DNA of 64,000 bases from Actinoplanes sandaracinus (GCF_030009775.1 NZ_JASCTH010000020.1:124001-188000); one strand, 5' to 3'. Shown: positions 41,875-51,481, numbered from the stretch's first letter. Notes: generated by a model not told the origin, from the sequence alone. Numbers and translations are program-made.

Positions 41875-43392
41875 CTACAGCTCTAGCGCGAACTTCAGGA
41901 GGTCCCCGATGCGGAACTGGCCGGTGGCCGGGGCGATCGGCGTGGTCGGCCGGAAGCCCGGGTTGACCCTCAGGTAACCGGACTTGTCGGCGTCGAGGAT
42001 GCCGAGGATCACTTCGGCGACGATGCGGCCGCCGACCGGGCCGAGCCGTTCGCCGGCGTGGCTGAGCTCGGCCTCCTTGAGGATGTAGAACCAGAGCGGC
42101 GCCTTGCCCTGCCAGCCCGGGTTGGCGGGGTCGGGGAGGCCGAGCTGGGTGTTGGTCAGCGGGGTGATGCCCATCCGGGCCGCGACGTCCTGGCCGGCGG
42201 GCAGGCCGAGCCGGCTGCCGCGGAGCAGGTTGCGTTCGGCGAGCGACGGGGTGTTGTCGTTGACCACGGTTCCGGGCAGGTTGAACAGCGGCAACGACAG
42301 CTTGCCGTCCATCCGGCGTGAGGCGTTCCGTGGAGCCGCCGGCTTGCCGGGAACGTCGAAGAAGTGCCACCAGTCGATCTCGAGGCGGGCCGGCAGTGGC
42401 CGGTTGCCGCGCAGGTCGGCGCCTTCCTGGCCGAAGATGGCGGCGAACGACGGCGTGGTGCGGGTGTTCATCAGGTAGCCGGCCCGGATCATGCTGTGCC
42501 CGAAGCGGTAGGCGGCGACCGAGTACTCGATCGGCATCATCGGGCGGTGCGGGTTCTTCGGCTTGTAGTACTCCCGCTTGACCCGGCCTTTGCCGTCGAG
42601 GAACCGGCCCACCACCTCGGGACCGACGATCTTGTCGAGGAAGTCGTGGATGATGATCCACTGGAAGTGCCAGCGGGTGAGCCGCTGAGCCTCGGCCAGG
42701 TTCTTCGCCAGCCCGGTCGTCAGGGTGCGGTTGTGGAACTTGGCGAAGGCCAGGTGGAGCTGGGCGACGATCAGGTTCTCGTCGTTGCGGGCGTCACCGA
42801 TGAAGGCGCTGCCGTCGGGGCGGCGCGGAAGGTCGTCGACGCCGTTCGCGTTGCGGACGACCTTCATCCGGGTGCGGTCGGCCTCGTACAGCTCAGGGTC
42901 CTGGGCCGGGCCGCGTCCGTAGAGGGAGCCCAGGTCGAACAGCGGGGTGTCGAAGTTCGTGAGGGCGTTCGGGTCGGCCTGCGCCTGGTCGAGGGGTGTC
43001 CGGTCGAGCGTCATGTCGTGGTCGATGAACTGGCCGAGGAAGGTGAACCCGGCGGCGACACGGCCGTTGTCGAGGTCGGTCGGGTTGGCCGTGGAGGGCT
43101 CGCCCATCTGCGCGGCCAGTGAACGGAGCAGATCTTCCGGCGGCTGGTACGCGTCCGCGTTCTTGAACATGACCCCGAAGCGGCCCTCTTTGTCACGGCC
43201 GGCCTTGACGGCGATCTCGCTGCCCCGGTTGCCGGCCGCCGCGTGCTTCCAGTCGGCCGGCGCGCGGGGAGCGTCCGGGGCGGCGGCGTGTGCGGGGGTG
43301 GTCAGACCGGCGGCACCGGTGGTGGTCACCGTCGCCGCGACGGCAGCGGTTCCGGCGATGAGGGTGCGCCGGTCGATGTTCGTGTCAGCCAT
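41875..43392 (-). CDS. Tat-exported animal-heme-type peroxidase
   Basis: A 505-residue protein with a twin-arginine signal (DRRTLIAGTAAVAATVTTTGA). The catalytic domain has the distal-His motif FLGQFIDHDMTLDRTP, as in the myeloperoxidase group (GQxxDHD), and the proximal His in YRFGHSMIRAGYLMN. The EYSVAAYRFGHS arrangement also fits the heme-peroxidase fold. Such bacterial enzymes oxidise halides, phenols or fatty acids; the substrate is unknown. ATG start at 43392. No obvious partner genes; it lies between the transporter and the glycan locus. Confidence 0.88.
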   Translation of the reverse strand: MADTNIDRRTLIAGTAAVAATVTTTGAAGLTTPAHAAAPDAPRAPADWKHAAAGNRGSEIAVKAGRDKEGRFGVMFKNADAYQPPEDLLRSLAAQMGEPSTANPTDLDNGRVAAGFTFLGQFIDHDMTLDRTPLDQAQADPNALTNFDTPLFDLGSLYGRGPAQDPELYEADRTRMKVVRNANGVDDLPRRPDGSAFIGDARNDENLIVAQLHLAFAKFHNRTLTTGLAKNLAEAQRLTRWHFQWIIIHDFLDKIVGPEVVGRFLDGKGRVKREYYKPKNPHRPMMPIEYSVAAYRFGHSMIRAGYLMNTRTTPSFAAIFGQEGADLRGNRPLPARLEIDWWHFFDVPGKPAAPRNASRRMDGKLSLPLFNLPGTVVNDNTPSLAERNLLRGSRLGLPAGQDVAARMGITPLTNTQLGLPDPANPGWQGKAPLWFYILKEAELSHAGERLGPVGGRIVAEVILGILDADKSGYLRVNPGFRPTTPIAPATGQFRIGDLLKFALEL

Positions 43393-43468
43393 GGACAGGA
43401 AGGTAGCCAGGCATCAGGTGCTAATGCGACATGAGATGACACGGAAGGACTAATACCGTCTGGTCGGC

Positions 43469-44728
43469 CTAATCCGACAAGGCAACCTTGGCGTCGGACG
43501 GGGGAGTGCCCCGAATCCGGCGATGCCGAACGACGTTAGGCACCGCTGTGGCCACCAGGATCAGGAGCGCGGTGCCGGTGGCGCACCACATGATCGCCGG
43601 GAAGGTGTGCGGCGCCAGCCAGCCGGCGACCACCAGGAGCACGCCGGTGCCCGCCCACAGCGGCGCGGACGGCCACTTCGCCCCGGCCGCGACCTGGGCG
43701 TTGACCAGCACGTACACCACGGCGTAGATGGCGCCGGTAGCCGCGAAGACCGGCGCGTAACGGCCCAGGCCCACGTAGTCCGGTCCGCCGGCCACCCGGA
43801 ACGCCAGCCCGCCGGCGATCGCGGACGCCGCCACCAGGCCCGCGCCCGAGGCGGTGACCAGGCCGATCGCCAGGATCAGGGCGCGGCGGCTGCCTTGCGC
43901 GAGGCGGGGCAGGGCCAGCACGGTGACCACCTGCGGCGCCCAGATCGCGCCCTTGGTCAGGACGGTGCCCACCGCGTACGCCCCGGTCTCGGCGGCCGGC
44001 AGCAGGGCCCGGGCCAGCAGCAGGTCGGCGTAGGAGACCACCAGCATGGCCAGCGTCGCCGAGCAGGCCGTGAAGACCTGCCGCGCGGTGATGTCGAGGC
44101 CGTTGCGGGCGCCGGGGACCGACCGGGTCAGCAGGCCCAGAGCGGGCGGGATCAGCAGCGCGGTCACGGTACCGATCAGCATCGAGCCGGTCAGGCCGGC
44201 GCCGAGGACCAGGCCGGCGCTCAGGCCCCCGTACCGGCCGGCGGCCTGGATCGCCATGCCCACCGCGAGTTGCAGGAAACGCTCGTCACCCTGCAGCTCG
44301 CCGACCCAGCGGCCGGAGGTGACGATGGCCCCGGTGTAGACGGCCAGCAGCAGGATCACCGTGGCCGGCACGTCCAGCAGCGGCCCGGCGGCCGGGGCCA
44401 GCAACGCGACCACCCCGGCGCACGCGCCGCCGGCGAGCCAGCCGGCTCGCCGGGCGGAGGTGCCGGGGTGCTTCGCCCGGTGCACCGCCACCGCGATCTG
44501 GAGACCCATGCCGGGTACCGCCACGATGCCGGCGATGGCCAGCACGGTCGCGAGCGCGCCCAGATCGGCGGGGGCGAGGGTACGGGCTCCCAGCACCGGC
44601 ACGAGATAGCCGAGCGCGCTGGTGATCGCGCTGGCGACGGTCACCGCCGCGACGCCGATGCCGATCCGCTGCCCCGACGGGGCCGGTGTGGTTACAGCCG
44701 GCCCTCGTCGACCGCCTGCTTGATCCAC
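43469..44728 (-). CDS. Polysaccharide flippase-like (MVF/Wzx-type) membrane protein
   Basis: A 419-residue protein with about twelve TM helices and no catalytic motif, of the O-antigen flippase/MATE-like kind. Opening helices include GVAAVTVASAITSALGYLVP and APADLGALATVLAIAGIVA. It is last in an overlapping minus-strand operon (dehydrogenase, GT2, epimerase, this gene), which makes lipid-linked glycan export the natural guess. The GTG start at 44728 overlaps the epimerase end by 37 bp; no nearer start gives a complete first helix, but a later GTG is possible. Confidence 0.72.
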   Translation of the reverse strand: MDQAGGRRGPAVTTPAPSGQRIGIGVAAVTVASAITSALGYLVPVLGARTLAPADLGALATVLAIAGIVAVPGMGLQIAVAVHRAKHPGTSARRAGWLAGGACAGVVALLAPAAGPLLDVPATVILLLAVYTGAIVTSGRWVGELQGDERFLQLAVGMAIQAAGRYGGLSAGLVLGAGLTGSMLIGTVTALLIPPALGLLTRSVPGARNGLDITARQVFTACSATLAMLVVSYADLLLARALLPAAETGAYAVGTVLTKGAIWAPQVVTVLALPRLAQGSRRALILAIGLVTASGAGLVAASAIAGGLAFRVAGGPDYVGLGRYAPVFAATGAIYAVVYVLVNAQVAAGAKWPSAPLWAGTGVLLVVAGWLAPHTFPAIMWCATGTALLILVATAVPNVVRHRRIRGTPPSDAKVALSD

Positions 44729-45714
44729 GGGATCACCTCGTCCAGCATCGTGTCGAGGCTGGTCTCGGCGGTGAAGCCGAGGACCTCGCGCGACTTCGAG
44801 ACATCCGGCACGCGCATGGCGACATCGTGGGCGAACGGGTCGTCGCTGACGTACCGGAAAGGAACGTCCGGGCCCTTGATCTTGCGCCAGATCACCTCGG
44901 CGAGCTGAAGCACGGTCGTCGACTCGGCGGTCGAGAGGTTGAAGTCGTCGTTGAGCGCGGCCTCGTGCTCGATCGCGGTCGCGATGCCCCGCGCCAGGTC
45001 GCCGCCGTAGGTGTAGTGCCGCACCTGGTCGCCGGCGCCGAGGATGTGCAGCGGGTCCTGACCCTTGAGCACCTTCTGCACCAGGTCCGGGACGACGTGC
45101 GACATCGCCAGCTTGACGTTGCCACTCATCACCTCGGCCGAGCCCAGCGCCCGGCCCTCGCCGATGCCGACACAGTTGAACGGCCGGACGATCGTGTAGG
45201 GCAGCTTGTACTGGTCCCAGGCGGCGCGGGCGTAGTACTCGACGGCGAGCTTCTGGAAACCGTAGGACGACTTGGGCGGCGGAACCTCGTTCTGGTCGCC
45301 CTCCTTGCTCGGCCAGCGGTCGGTCGACTCGAAGACCATCGACGACGACACGTAGGTGACCTTCTTGAGGGTCCCGTCGCGGTGCGCCGCGATCGCCGCG
45401 TCACACGACGCCGCCATGATCCGCTCGTTGGTGGCGAGAAGGTCGTAGGCGTACGCGTGGAAGTAGGAGATCCCGCCGATCATCGCGGCGCCGGCGACGA
45501 AGTGGTCGCACCCGGCCAGCAGATCGGTCACCAGGGCGACGTCGCGGGCGTCGCCCTCGACGAACCGGTAGTTCGGGTGGGTGTCGTAGCTGTGCGACAC
45601 CGGGCCGTACTTCGAGAAGTTGTCCAGGCCGACGACCTCGTGCCCGCGGCCCAGCAACTCCTCGACCAGATAGCCGCCGATGAATCCGGCCGAGCCGGTG
45701 ACCAGCACCTTCAT
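44692..45714 (-). CDS. NAD-dependent nucleotide-sugar epimerase/dehydratase (extended SDR)
   Basis: A 340-residue extended SDR. The Rossmann motif is VLVTGSAGFIGG (GxxGxxG, residues ~7-14), with D31 region VVGLDNFSKYG binding NAD. The catalytic YxxxK is SSYGFQKL, with an upstream Ser run (VSSSMVFES). A sugar-nucleotide-specific C-terminal part follows (IVRPFNCVG). UDP-glucose-4-epimerase or a GDP/UDP-sugar dehydratase are both possible. The ATG overlaps the GT2 stop (ATGA), so the pair is coupled. Together with the neighbouring dehydrogenase it probably makes an uncommon sugar nucleotide for the glycan locus. Confidence 0.87.
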   Translation of the reverse strand: MKVLVTGSAGFIGGYLVEELLGRGHEVVGLDNFSKYGPVSHSYDTHPNYRFVEGDARDVALVTDLLAGCDHFVAGAAMIGGISYFHAYAYDLLATNERIMAASCDAAIAAHRDGTLKKVTYVSSSMVFESTDRWPSKEGDQNEVPPPKSSYGFQKLAVEYYARAAWDQYKLPYTIVRPFNCVGIGEGRALGSAEVMSGNVKLAMSHVVPDLVQKVLKGQDPLHILGAGDQVRHYTYGGDLARGIATAIEHEAALNDDFNLSTAESTTVLQLAEVIWRKIKGPDVPFRYVSDDPFAHDVAMRVPDVSKSREVLGFTAETSLDTMLDEVIPWIKQAVDEGRL

Positions 45715-46502
45715 GCGGGCGTGTCCTCCTTGTCACGGGCCTCCGCCGGAGCGGGGTCGGGCCTCTTCGCCGCCCAGCGGGCGGCCATCTGCTCGTCCGA
45801 CATGCGCCGGCCGAACGCGAAAAAGTACCAGCGCAGATAACTCGGCATGAAACGGCCCACGTCGAAGTGTGACTCCCCGAGTTGCCGGTCGAGCCAGATC
45901 GTCGGGATCTCGGCCACCGGGCGCCGCAGGCGGGTCGCTTTCGCGGTCAGCTCGATGCCGATCTCGAAGCCGGTGTTCGACTCGATGCCGACCTCACGGA
46001 CGAAATCGGTGTCGTACGCCTTGAAGCTGTTCGTGGCGTCGCGGGTGCCGACCCGGGCGAACAGTTTCAGCGTCTTCCCGGCCCACCGGGAGGCGATCCG
46101 CTTGAACCGGGGACCGCCGACCTGCTGCCCCCCGGGCATGTACCGGGACGCCGAGGCGACCACCACGCCCCGGTCGACGAGGCGGGCCAGTTCGTCGATC
46201 TGCTGGGGGTCGTCGCAGCCGTCGGCCATCGTCACCACCGCCACCGGCGCGCGTGCCGCGTCGATGCCGAACCGGATCGCGTTGGCGGGGCCGCGGCCGT
46301 ACGTGTTCAGCACGGCCCGGACGCGCGGGTCGGTGCGGGCCAACTCGTGCACGTACGGCACCGTCGTGTCCTCGGGCATGTCGTGCACCACGAGGATCTC
46401 GGCCGGCAGCAGCACCTCGCGCAGGATCCGCTGCAGGTGGCGCACCACCTCGGGACCCTCGTTGTAGACCGGGATGATCACTGAAACCCGTGGTGGTGTC
46501 AC
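45711..46502 (-). CDS. Family 2 glycosyltransferase (dolichyl-phosphate-mannose-synthase-like)
   Basis: A 263-residue GT-A enzyme. It starts VTPPRVSVIIPVYNEGPEVV, with the sugar-nucleotide Asp in ILVVHDMPED, the metal site in VTMADGCDDPQQIDELARLV (DGxDD pattern), and the acceptor-loop region NSFKAYDTDFVREVG. The C-terminus has the QLGESHF motif and basic tail. Relatives transfer a sugar from GDP or UDP to polyprenyl phosphate or glycan ends. GTG 46502 overlaps the dehydrogenase stop; the upstream reading to 46916 falls in the dehydrogenase frame region and is not used. Confidence 0.86.
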   Translation of the reverse strand: MTPPRVSVIIPVYNEGPEVVRHLQRILREVLLPAEILVVHDMPEDTTVPYVHELARTDPRVRAVLNTYGRGPANAIRFGIDAARAPVAVVTMADGCDDPQQIDELARLVDRGVVVASASRYMPGGQQVGGPRFKRIASRWAGKTLKLFARVGTRDATNSFKAYDTDFVREVGIESNTGFEIGIELTAKATRLRRPVAEIPTIWLDRQLGESHFDVGRFMPSYLRWYFFAFGRRMSDEQMAARWAAKRPDPAPAEARDKEDTPA

Positions 46503-47704
46503 ACCCGTACCCCCTGTCCGGTCAGGCCCCACATGTCGATCAGCGGCTTGTCGGTCTCCAGATCGGCGTAGTCCGGGTGCGGCGAAGCGATCACGAGTAG
46601 ATCGGCCCGCTTGAGGACATCGTCGAGTGGTAGGAAACGGTCGTCCCGAACGTATGGGTCGGTACAGAGCGTCTCTTTGGCCTTCAACGTCAAGATCTTG
46701 CGCAGTTTGTAAGCCAGGCTGTCGCGCGAGTCGTCGCTGCCGCCCTTGAACGCCATGCCCAGGATGCCGACGGTCAGTTCGCCGAGGTCGAAGCGGTCCT
46801 CCAGCCGGGACACCAGGTAGAGCGGCAGCCCCTCGTTGATCAGCATCGCCGAGTGGCCGAGCACGAAGTTGTTCCGGTTGAAGGCGGCCAGCTGCATCGT
46901 GTCCTTGAGCAGGCACGGGCCGGCGGCGAAGCCCGGCATCGGCAGGTCGGCCGCGCGCGGGTAGTCGAACGAGACCGCGTGCCGGATCCGGGCGAAGTCG
47001 AGGCCGAAGTCGTTGGCCATCATCCAGAACTGGTTGGCCGCGGCGAACTTCAGGTAGCGCCAGGTGTTGGTGTACAGCTTCGCCAGCTCGGCCTCTTCCG
47101 GCTCCAGCAGCACGATCGAGTCGGTGAGATGCCGGAAGAGCTTCTCGGCCCGGTCAAGAGCCTGCGGCGTACGCGCGGAGACGATCTGCGGCAGCGTGAA
47201 GAGCTCGGTCATCGCCTTGCCCTCGGCGATCCGCTCCGGGCAGAACGCCACGTCCACGTTGAGGCCGTGCTTGATCAGCAACTTCTCGGTCAGCGCGGTC
47301 ACGCCCGGGTAGACGGTGCTGCGCAGCACGATCAGCTGGCCGTCGTGCAGGAACTCGACGCAGCGCTCGATCGCCCGCGGCACCGCGCCCAGGTCGGGGT
47401 TGAGGTGCTCGTCGACCGGGGTGCCGACCACCACGACCAGGGCCTCCGCGCGTCCCACACTCTCCGGCGCGGTGCTGGCCCGCAGCCGGCCGGCGGCCAG
47501 CGCCTCGGCGAGCGGCCCGGCCGCGCCGTTCTCGTCGAACGGCATGTCGCCCGCGTTGACCCGCGCCACCGCTTTCTCGTCGATGTCGTAGAGCAGCACG
47601 GACAGGCCCCGGGAGGCGAGCGCGATGCCCAGCGGGAGGCCCACTCGGCCACAGCCGCCGACCACGCAGACGTCCACGCCGGGAGCGTCCTGGGAATCGG
47701 TCAT
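46499..47704 (-). CDS. UDP-sugar (nucleotide sugar) dehydrogenase
   Basis: A 401-residue nucleotide-sugar dehydrogenase of the UDP-Glc/GDP-Man family. The N-terminal NAD domain opens VDVCVVGGCGRVGLPLG (GxGxxG-type). The catalytic Cys ~264 is in AGPCLLKDT, the family GxCxxKD motif. The central dimer helix and the C-terminal UDP-binding domain (VGILGMAFKGGSDDSRDS) are complete. It oxidises the C6 hydroxyl of a UDP-hexose or UDP-HexNAc to the uronate. ATG 47704 is preceded by a GAGGCGAA SD; TTG 47716 is an alternative. First gene of the minus-strand glycan operon, facing the divergent GT-C genes. Confidence 0.88.
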   Translation of the reverse strand: MTDSQDAPGVDVCVVGGCGRVGLPLGIALASRGLSVLLYDIDEKAVARVNAGDMPFDENGAAGPLAEALAAGRLRASTAPESVGRAEALVVVVGTPVDEHLNPDLGAVPRAIERCVEFLHDGQLIVLRSTVYPGVTALTEKLLIKHGLNVDVAFCPERIAEGKAMTELFTLPQIVSARTPQALDRAEKLFRHLTDSIVLLEPEEAELAKLYTNTWRYLKFAAANQFWMMANDFGLDFARIRHAVSFDYPRAADLPMPGFAAGPCLLKDTMQLAAFNRNNFVLGHSAMLINEGLPLYLVSRLEDRFDLGELTVGILGMAFKGGSDDSRDSLAYKLRKILTLKAKETLCTDPYVRDDRFLPLDDVLKRADLLVIASPHPDYADLETDKPLIDMWGLTGQGVRV

Positions 47705-47740
47705 TTCGCCTCGCAATCGCCTGGGTGTCGCCGATCTGTG

Positions 47741-47769
47741 TCGGCTCTGTATCGGCTTGATGTCGGCTC
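47741..47769 (+). promoter_or_regulatory. Three SARP-type heptamer direct repeats in the divergent glycan promoter
   Basis: TCGGCTC (47741-47747), TCGGCTT (47752-47758) and TCGGCTC (47763-47769) are separated by exactly 4 bp, i.e. an 11-bp period. This is the layout SARP regulators (ActII-ORF4, AfsR) recognise. They lie in the 217-bp region between the divergent dehydrogenase and GT-C genes. Whether a SARP binds is untested; a good -10 box is not obvious 8 bp downstream. Confidence 0.4.
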
Positions 47770-47921
47770 GTGCAGGTTACTGGTGAGGAAACCTCGGGTC
47801 TAGAGGAACCTTGGACCCGGCAATTCGGTTCGCGGGAGGCGCGCTTGAGGTGTCCCGCTAAGGATGATCGAAAAGGGACCCGACCTGTCCAAAGGATCGA
47901 GGCTGTGGCAACCTGCTGAAC

Positions 47922-49796
47922 GTGTCCTTGGCTCCGCAATCCGAGCGCAGCTCATCCTCCCTGCCGGTGGGCGGGAACCCGGTCCTCAGCGTCGGCCTGT
48001 CCGTGACCGCTGTGGCCGCGGTGCTCATCGTGGCCAGCGTGGCCGCGCGGGCGATGATCGCGCGCCGGGGATACCTCACCTACGACGACTTCCCGCTCGT
48101 CTCGATGGCGGAGAAAAACGGTCTGACGCCGGACTACCTGTTCACCCTGTTCAACAATCACCTGATGCCGGCCGGTCAGCTCGTCACCTGGCTGACGAAC
48201 CACCTCGGCGGGTTCGGCTACGGGCCGTACCTGACGCTGCTCGTGGTGGCGCAGGCGGCCGTGAGCATCGCGTTCTACCGGTTGCTCCGCCTGATGCTGC
48301 TGCCCGGGTGGGCGATCCTGGTGCCGCTGTCGATCTTCTTGTTCAGCCCGCTGACGCTGGAGGCGACCTCCTGGTGGGCGGTCGGCGTCAACATGCTGCC
48401 GATGCAGCTCGCGATGGTGCTGGCGGTGGGTGCGCAGGTGAGGTACATGCGTACCCGCCGGCGCAAGCACCTGCTCACGCTGGGCCTCTCGATCGGGCTC
48501 GGGCTGATCTTCTTCGAGAAGGCGCTCCTCGCGGTCGCCCTGGTGTTCCTGCTGACGCTGTGCCTCTACACCCGGGGTGGGCCGTTCCGGTCGGTGTTCC
48601 GGACGGTGCGGGACTGGTGGCAGTCCTGGACGGTGCTCACCGCGATCTCGGTCGGGTTCCTGACCTTCTACCTGCTGCGGTCCACCTCCTCACTGCGCCG
48701 CCCGGCCTCGGTCGACGAGGTGATCACCTTCGTCGCCCAGATGTTCGGCAACACGCTCTTCCCGGGCCTGGTGGGCGGGCCGTGGACCTGGATGCCCGCG
48801 GGTGACGGCGCCCCCATCACCGCACCCGCCATCGTGGCCCGCTGGGGCGCCCTGGCCGTCGTGGCCGCCTTCATGGCGTTCACCGTGTGGCTGCGCGGCT
48901 CCGAGGCGTTCCGGGCCTGGCTGCTGGTGTTGCTGTACATCACCCTGGTCGCCGGCCTCCTCGGCGCGACCCGGCTCGGATCGGTCTACAGCGGCGTCGC
49001 CGGCGCGGTGCCCCGGTACATCTCCGACGTGGTCGTGGTCGCCGCGATCGCCGCCGGGGCCGCGTTGTGCGGGCTGCGGCGTGACGGCCTCACGACCGCT
49101 GCCGAAGCGGCGCCCGAGCGCCCGCGCGCGGCCCTGATCCACCACCGCAAAGCCCTGCCGGCGCTGGCCGGGGCCATCGTGGTGCTGATCGTCAGCGCGA
49201 CGTTCACGGGCATCCGGTTCGGCGACGAGTGGGCGGTCAAGCGGGGCCGCGACTACCTGGCCACCGCGCGCGCCGACCTGGCCGCGGCTCCGGCCGGCAC
49301 CGTGTTCATGGACCAGCCCGTCCCCGAGGACGTGGTGGGGCGGCTGTCGGCGCCCTACAACCTGCAGTCGGAGTTCTTCGCGCCCCTCGACGACGGCCCG
49401 GTCTTCGTGACCCAGGCCCGCCACCTGTCGGTGTTCGACAAGACCGGTCACGTGCGGCAGGCCTGGGTGAACGGCGTCGTCGCCCGTCCCGGGCCGGTGC
49501 AGGGCTGCGGGTACCGCCTCACCGGTCCGCCGGTGAGGATCCCGCTGGAGTCGAGCCTCATCGACTACTGGCACGTGGTGCGGATCGCCTACCTCAGCGA
49601 CCGTGACACGGCGGCGACGATGCGCCTCGGCGCGGGCGAGATCATTCCCTTCGACGTGCACCGCGGCCTAAACGAGGTCTTCCTGCTGGCGCAGGGCGGC
49701 GGCGCCACCCTCGAGGTGGACCTCCTCGCCGAAGGGGCGGGCATCTGCACCGACGAGATCATGGTCGGCTCCGTCGTTCCGGCGCCCAAAGGGTAG
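47922..49796 (+). CDS. GT-C-like polytopic membrane glycosyltransferase
   Basis: A 624-residue membrane protein with about ten to twelve TM helices followed by a soluble extracytoplasmic C-terminal domain of about 190 residues. The first loop carries an acidic pair typical of GT-C enzymes (GYLTYDDFPLVSMAEKNG) and HLMPAGQLVTW. It most resembles uncharacterised actinobacterial transmembrane glycosyltransferases that use polyprenyl-phosphate sugars. GTG start at 47922; the start was chosen because it gives a short cytosolic N-tail before the first helix. Its TAG overlaps the next gene's GTG by 1 bp, so both are coupled. Confidence 0.75.
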   Translation: MSLAPQSERSSSSLPVGGNPVLSVGLSVTAVAAVLIVASVAARAMIARRGYLTYDDFPLVSMAEKNGLTPDYLFTLFNNHLMPAGQLVTWLTNHLGGFGYGPYLTLLVVAQAAVSIAFYRLLRLMLLPGWAILVPLSIFLFSPLTLEATSWWAVGVNMLPMQLAMVLAVGAQVRYMRTRRRKHLLTLGLSIGLGLIFFEKALLAVALVFLLTLCLYTRGGPFRSVFRTVRDWWQSWTVLTAISVGFLTFYLLRSTSSLRRPASVDEVITFVAQMFGNTLFPGLVGGPWTWMPAGDGAPITAPAIVARWGALAVVAAFMAFTVWLRGSEAFRAWLLVLLYITLVAGLLGATRLGSVYSGVAGAVPRYISDVVVVAAIAAGAALCGLRRDGLTTAAEAAPERPRAALIHHRKALPALAGAIVVLIVSATFTGIRFGDEWAVKRGRDYLATARADLAAAPAGTVFMDQPVPEDVVGRLSAPYNLQSEFFAPLDDGPVFVTQARHLSVFDKTGHVRQAWVNGVVARPGPVQGCGYRLTGPPVRIPLESSLIDYWHVVRIAYLSDRDTAATMRLGAGEIIPFDVHRGLNEVFLLAQGGGATLEVDLLAEGAGICTDEIMVGSVVPAPKG

Positions 49797-51481
49797 TGCG
49801 CCCGGGGCCCGTCCTCCACACGATCGCGGCGCTGGTGACCGCGGTCGTGCTCGCTCCGCTCGTCCTGCCGGGATACGTCCTGCGCTACGACATGGTCTTC
49901 GTGCCGCGGCAGCCGCTGAACTGGGAGATGCTGGCGCCGGCCGACTCGCTGCCACGGGCGGTGCCGGTGGACGCGGTGGTGGCGGCGGCCAACCTGGTGA
50001 TGCCGGGCTGGCTGCTGCAACGGATCGCGCTGGTGGCGATCGTCTATCTGGCCGCCCTCGGCGCCGCGCGGCTGTTGCCGACGGCACGCCTGCTGCCCCG
50101 GGTGGTCGCGGCCCTGGCCTACGCCTGGACCCCCTACCTCGCCGAACGGCTGCTGCTGGGGCAGTGGGCGCTGCTTCTCGCGTACGCCTGCCTGCCCTGG
50201 CTCGTGATCGCCGCCCGTGACCTGCGCGACGGCCGGCGGGGCGCCCTGCCCCGCCTGGTGATCGCGGCCGCGCCGGCCGCGCTGACGCCGACCGGCGGCC
50301 TGATCGCGCTGGCGACCGTCGCCGTCCTGCTGCCGTTGCGCCGGAGGGCCACCGCGGCCGCCCTGGCCGCCGTCACCGCCCTGAACGCGCCCTGGCTGGC
50401 GGCGGCGCTGACCGGCCCCGCCGGGGGCGCCTCGGACCCGGAGGGGGTCGCCCAGTTCGCGGCCCGGGCGGAGAACTGGGCCGGTTCCTGGACGGCGCTG
50501 GCCGGGACCGGCGGCATCTGGAACGCCCAGACCGTGCCGGCCAGCCGCGAGTCGGTGCTGGTCCCGGTGGTGACCGTGCTGCTGCTGGCGGCGGCCGTGC
50601 CGGGCCTGCTGGAGCTGCGCCGTCGCTGGGCGGGCGCCGCGGACCGGCTGTTCGTCCTGGCGGCGGGCGGCTTCCTGCTGGCGGTGGCCGGGGTGGTCGC
50701 GCCGGCCGCGGTCCTGCTGGAGTGGGCCGTCGTGCACGTGCCCGGCGCCGGGCTGCTGCGCGACGGCCAGAAGTTCCTGATCCCGTACGCCCTGGTGCTC
50801 GCTCTCGGGTTCGCCCTCGGCGCCGAGCTGCTCGCCGCCCGGCTGGACCGCGCCGTCGACCCGGCCGCCGGGCGGGTCGTGCTCGCCGGTGCCGCCCTGT
50901 TGCCCGTCGTGCTGCTGCCGGACCTGGCCTTCGGCGTATCGGGTCAGCTGCGGCCGGTGCGTTACCCGGCGGACTGGGCTGTGGTGGCCGAGCGGGTGGC
51001 CGAGAGGCCGGGCGAGGTGCTGTCGCTGCCGTTCGAGGGCTACCAGCGGTACGGCTGGACCGATGACGTGGTGGTGCGTGACCCGGCGCCCCGCTTCCTG
51101 AACGCGCCGGTGCTGATCAACGACGCGTTGCGGGTCGGTGCGGTGACGGTCGACGGGGAGAGCCCTCGCGCCGCGTCGGTGGGCGCCCTGCTGGCCGCCG
51201 GGCAACCGGCCGCCGCGGCCGGCACCCGCTGGGTGCTGGTGCGCCGGGGGAGCGGTGAACCGGCCGCGCGGGTGCTGGCGGGGCTGCGGCTGACGCACGA
51301 CGGGACATACCTTCAGCTGTGGGAGAACCCGTCGGCGCCCGGGGAAGTCAGAGTGGCCGGAACCGGTCGCCGGACCGTCGCCCTTGCCGCCCACGTTTCG
51401 GCTGGTCTGATCGTGACCGGAGCGGTTATTGCGCTACTGCTACTGGGCAGTAGATCGTGGTACCGTCCGCGCACCCACTAA
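49796..51481 (+). CDS. GT-C-like membrane protein of the arabinan/glycan locus
   Basis: A 561-residue polytopic protein, starting at the GTG that overlaps the previous stop by 1 bp. Ten or more helices are visible, the first as HTIAALVTAVVLAPLVLPGY followed by a loop LRYDMVFVPRQPLNWEML, which carries an Asp like that of GT-C enzymes. The last part (RDPAPRFLNAPVLINDALR) is extracytoplasmic, then a final helix. It is likely to be a glycosyltransferase of the GT-C superfamily related to, but shorter than, AftD; the donor and acceptor are unknown. The DUF2613 gene follows 17 bp on. Confidence 0.72.
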   Translation: MRPGPVLHTIAALVTAVVLAPLVLPGYVLRYDMVFVPRQPLNWEMLAPADSLPRAVPVDAVVAAANLVMPGWLLQRIALVAIVYLAALGAARLLPTARLLPRVVAALAYAWTPYLAERLLLGQWALLLAYACLPWLVIAARDLRDGRRGALPRLVIAAAPAALTPTGGLIALATVAVLLPLRRRATAAALAAVTALNAPWLAAALTGPAGGASDPEGVAQFAARAENWAGSWTALAGTGGIWNAQTVPASRESVLVPVVTVLLLAAAVPGLLELRRRWAGAADRLFVLAAGGFLLAVAGVVAPAAVLLEWAVVHVPGAGLLRDGQKFLIPYALVLALGFALGAELLAARLDRAVDPAAGRVVLAGAALLPVVLLPDLAFGVSGQLRPVRYPADWAVVAERVAERPGEVLSLPFEGYQRYGWTDDVVVRDPAPRFLNAPVLINDALRVGAVTVDGESPRAASVGALLAAGQPAAAAGTRWVLVRRGSGEPAARVLAGLRLTHDGTYLQLWENPSAPGEVRVAGTGRRTVALAAHVSAGLIVTGAVIALLLLGSRSWYRPRTH

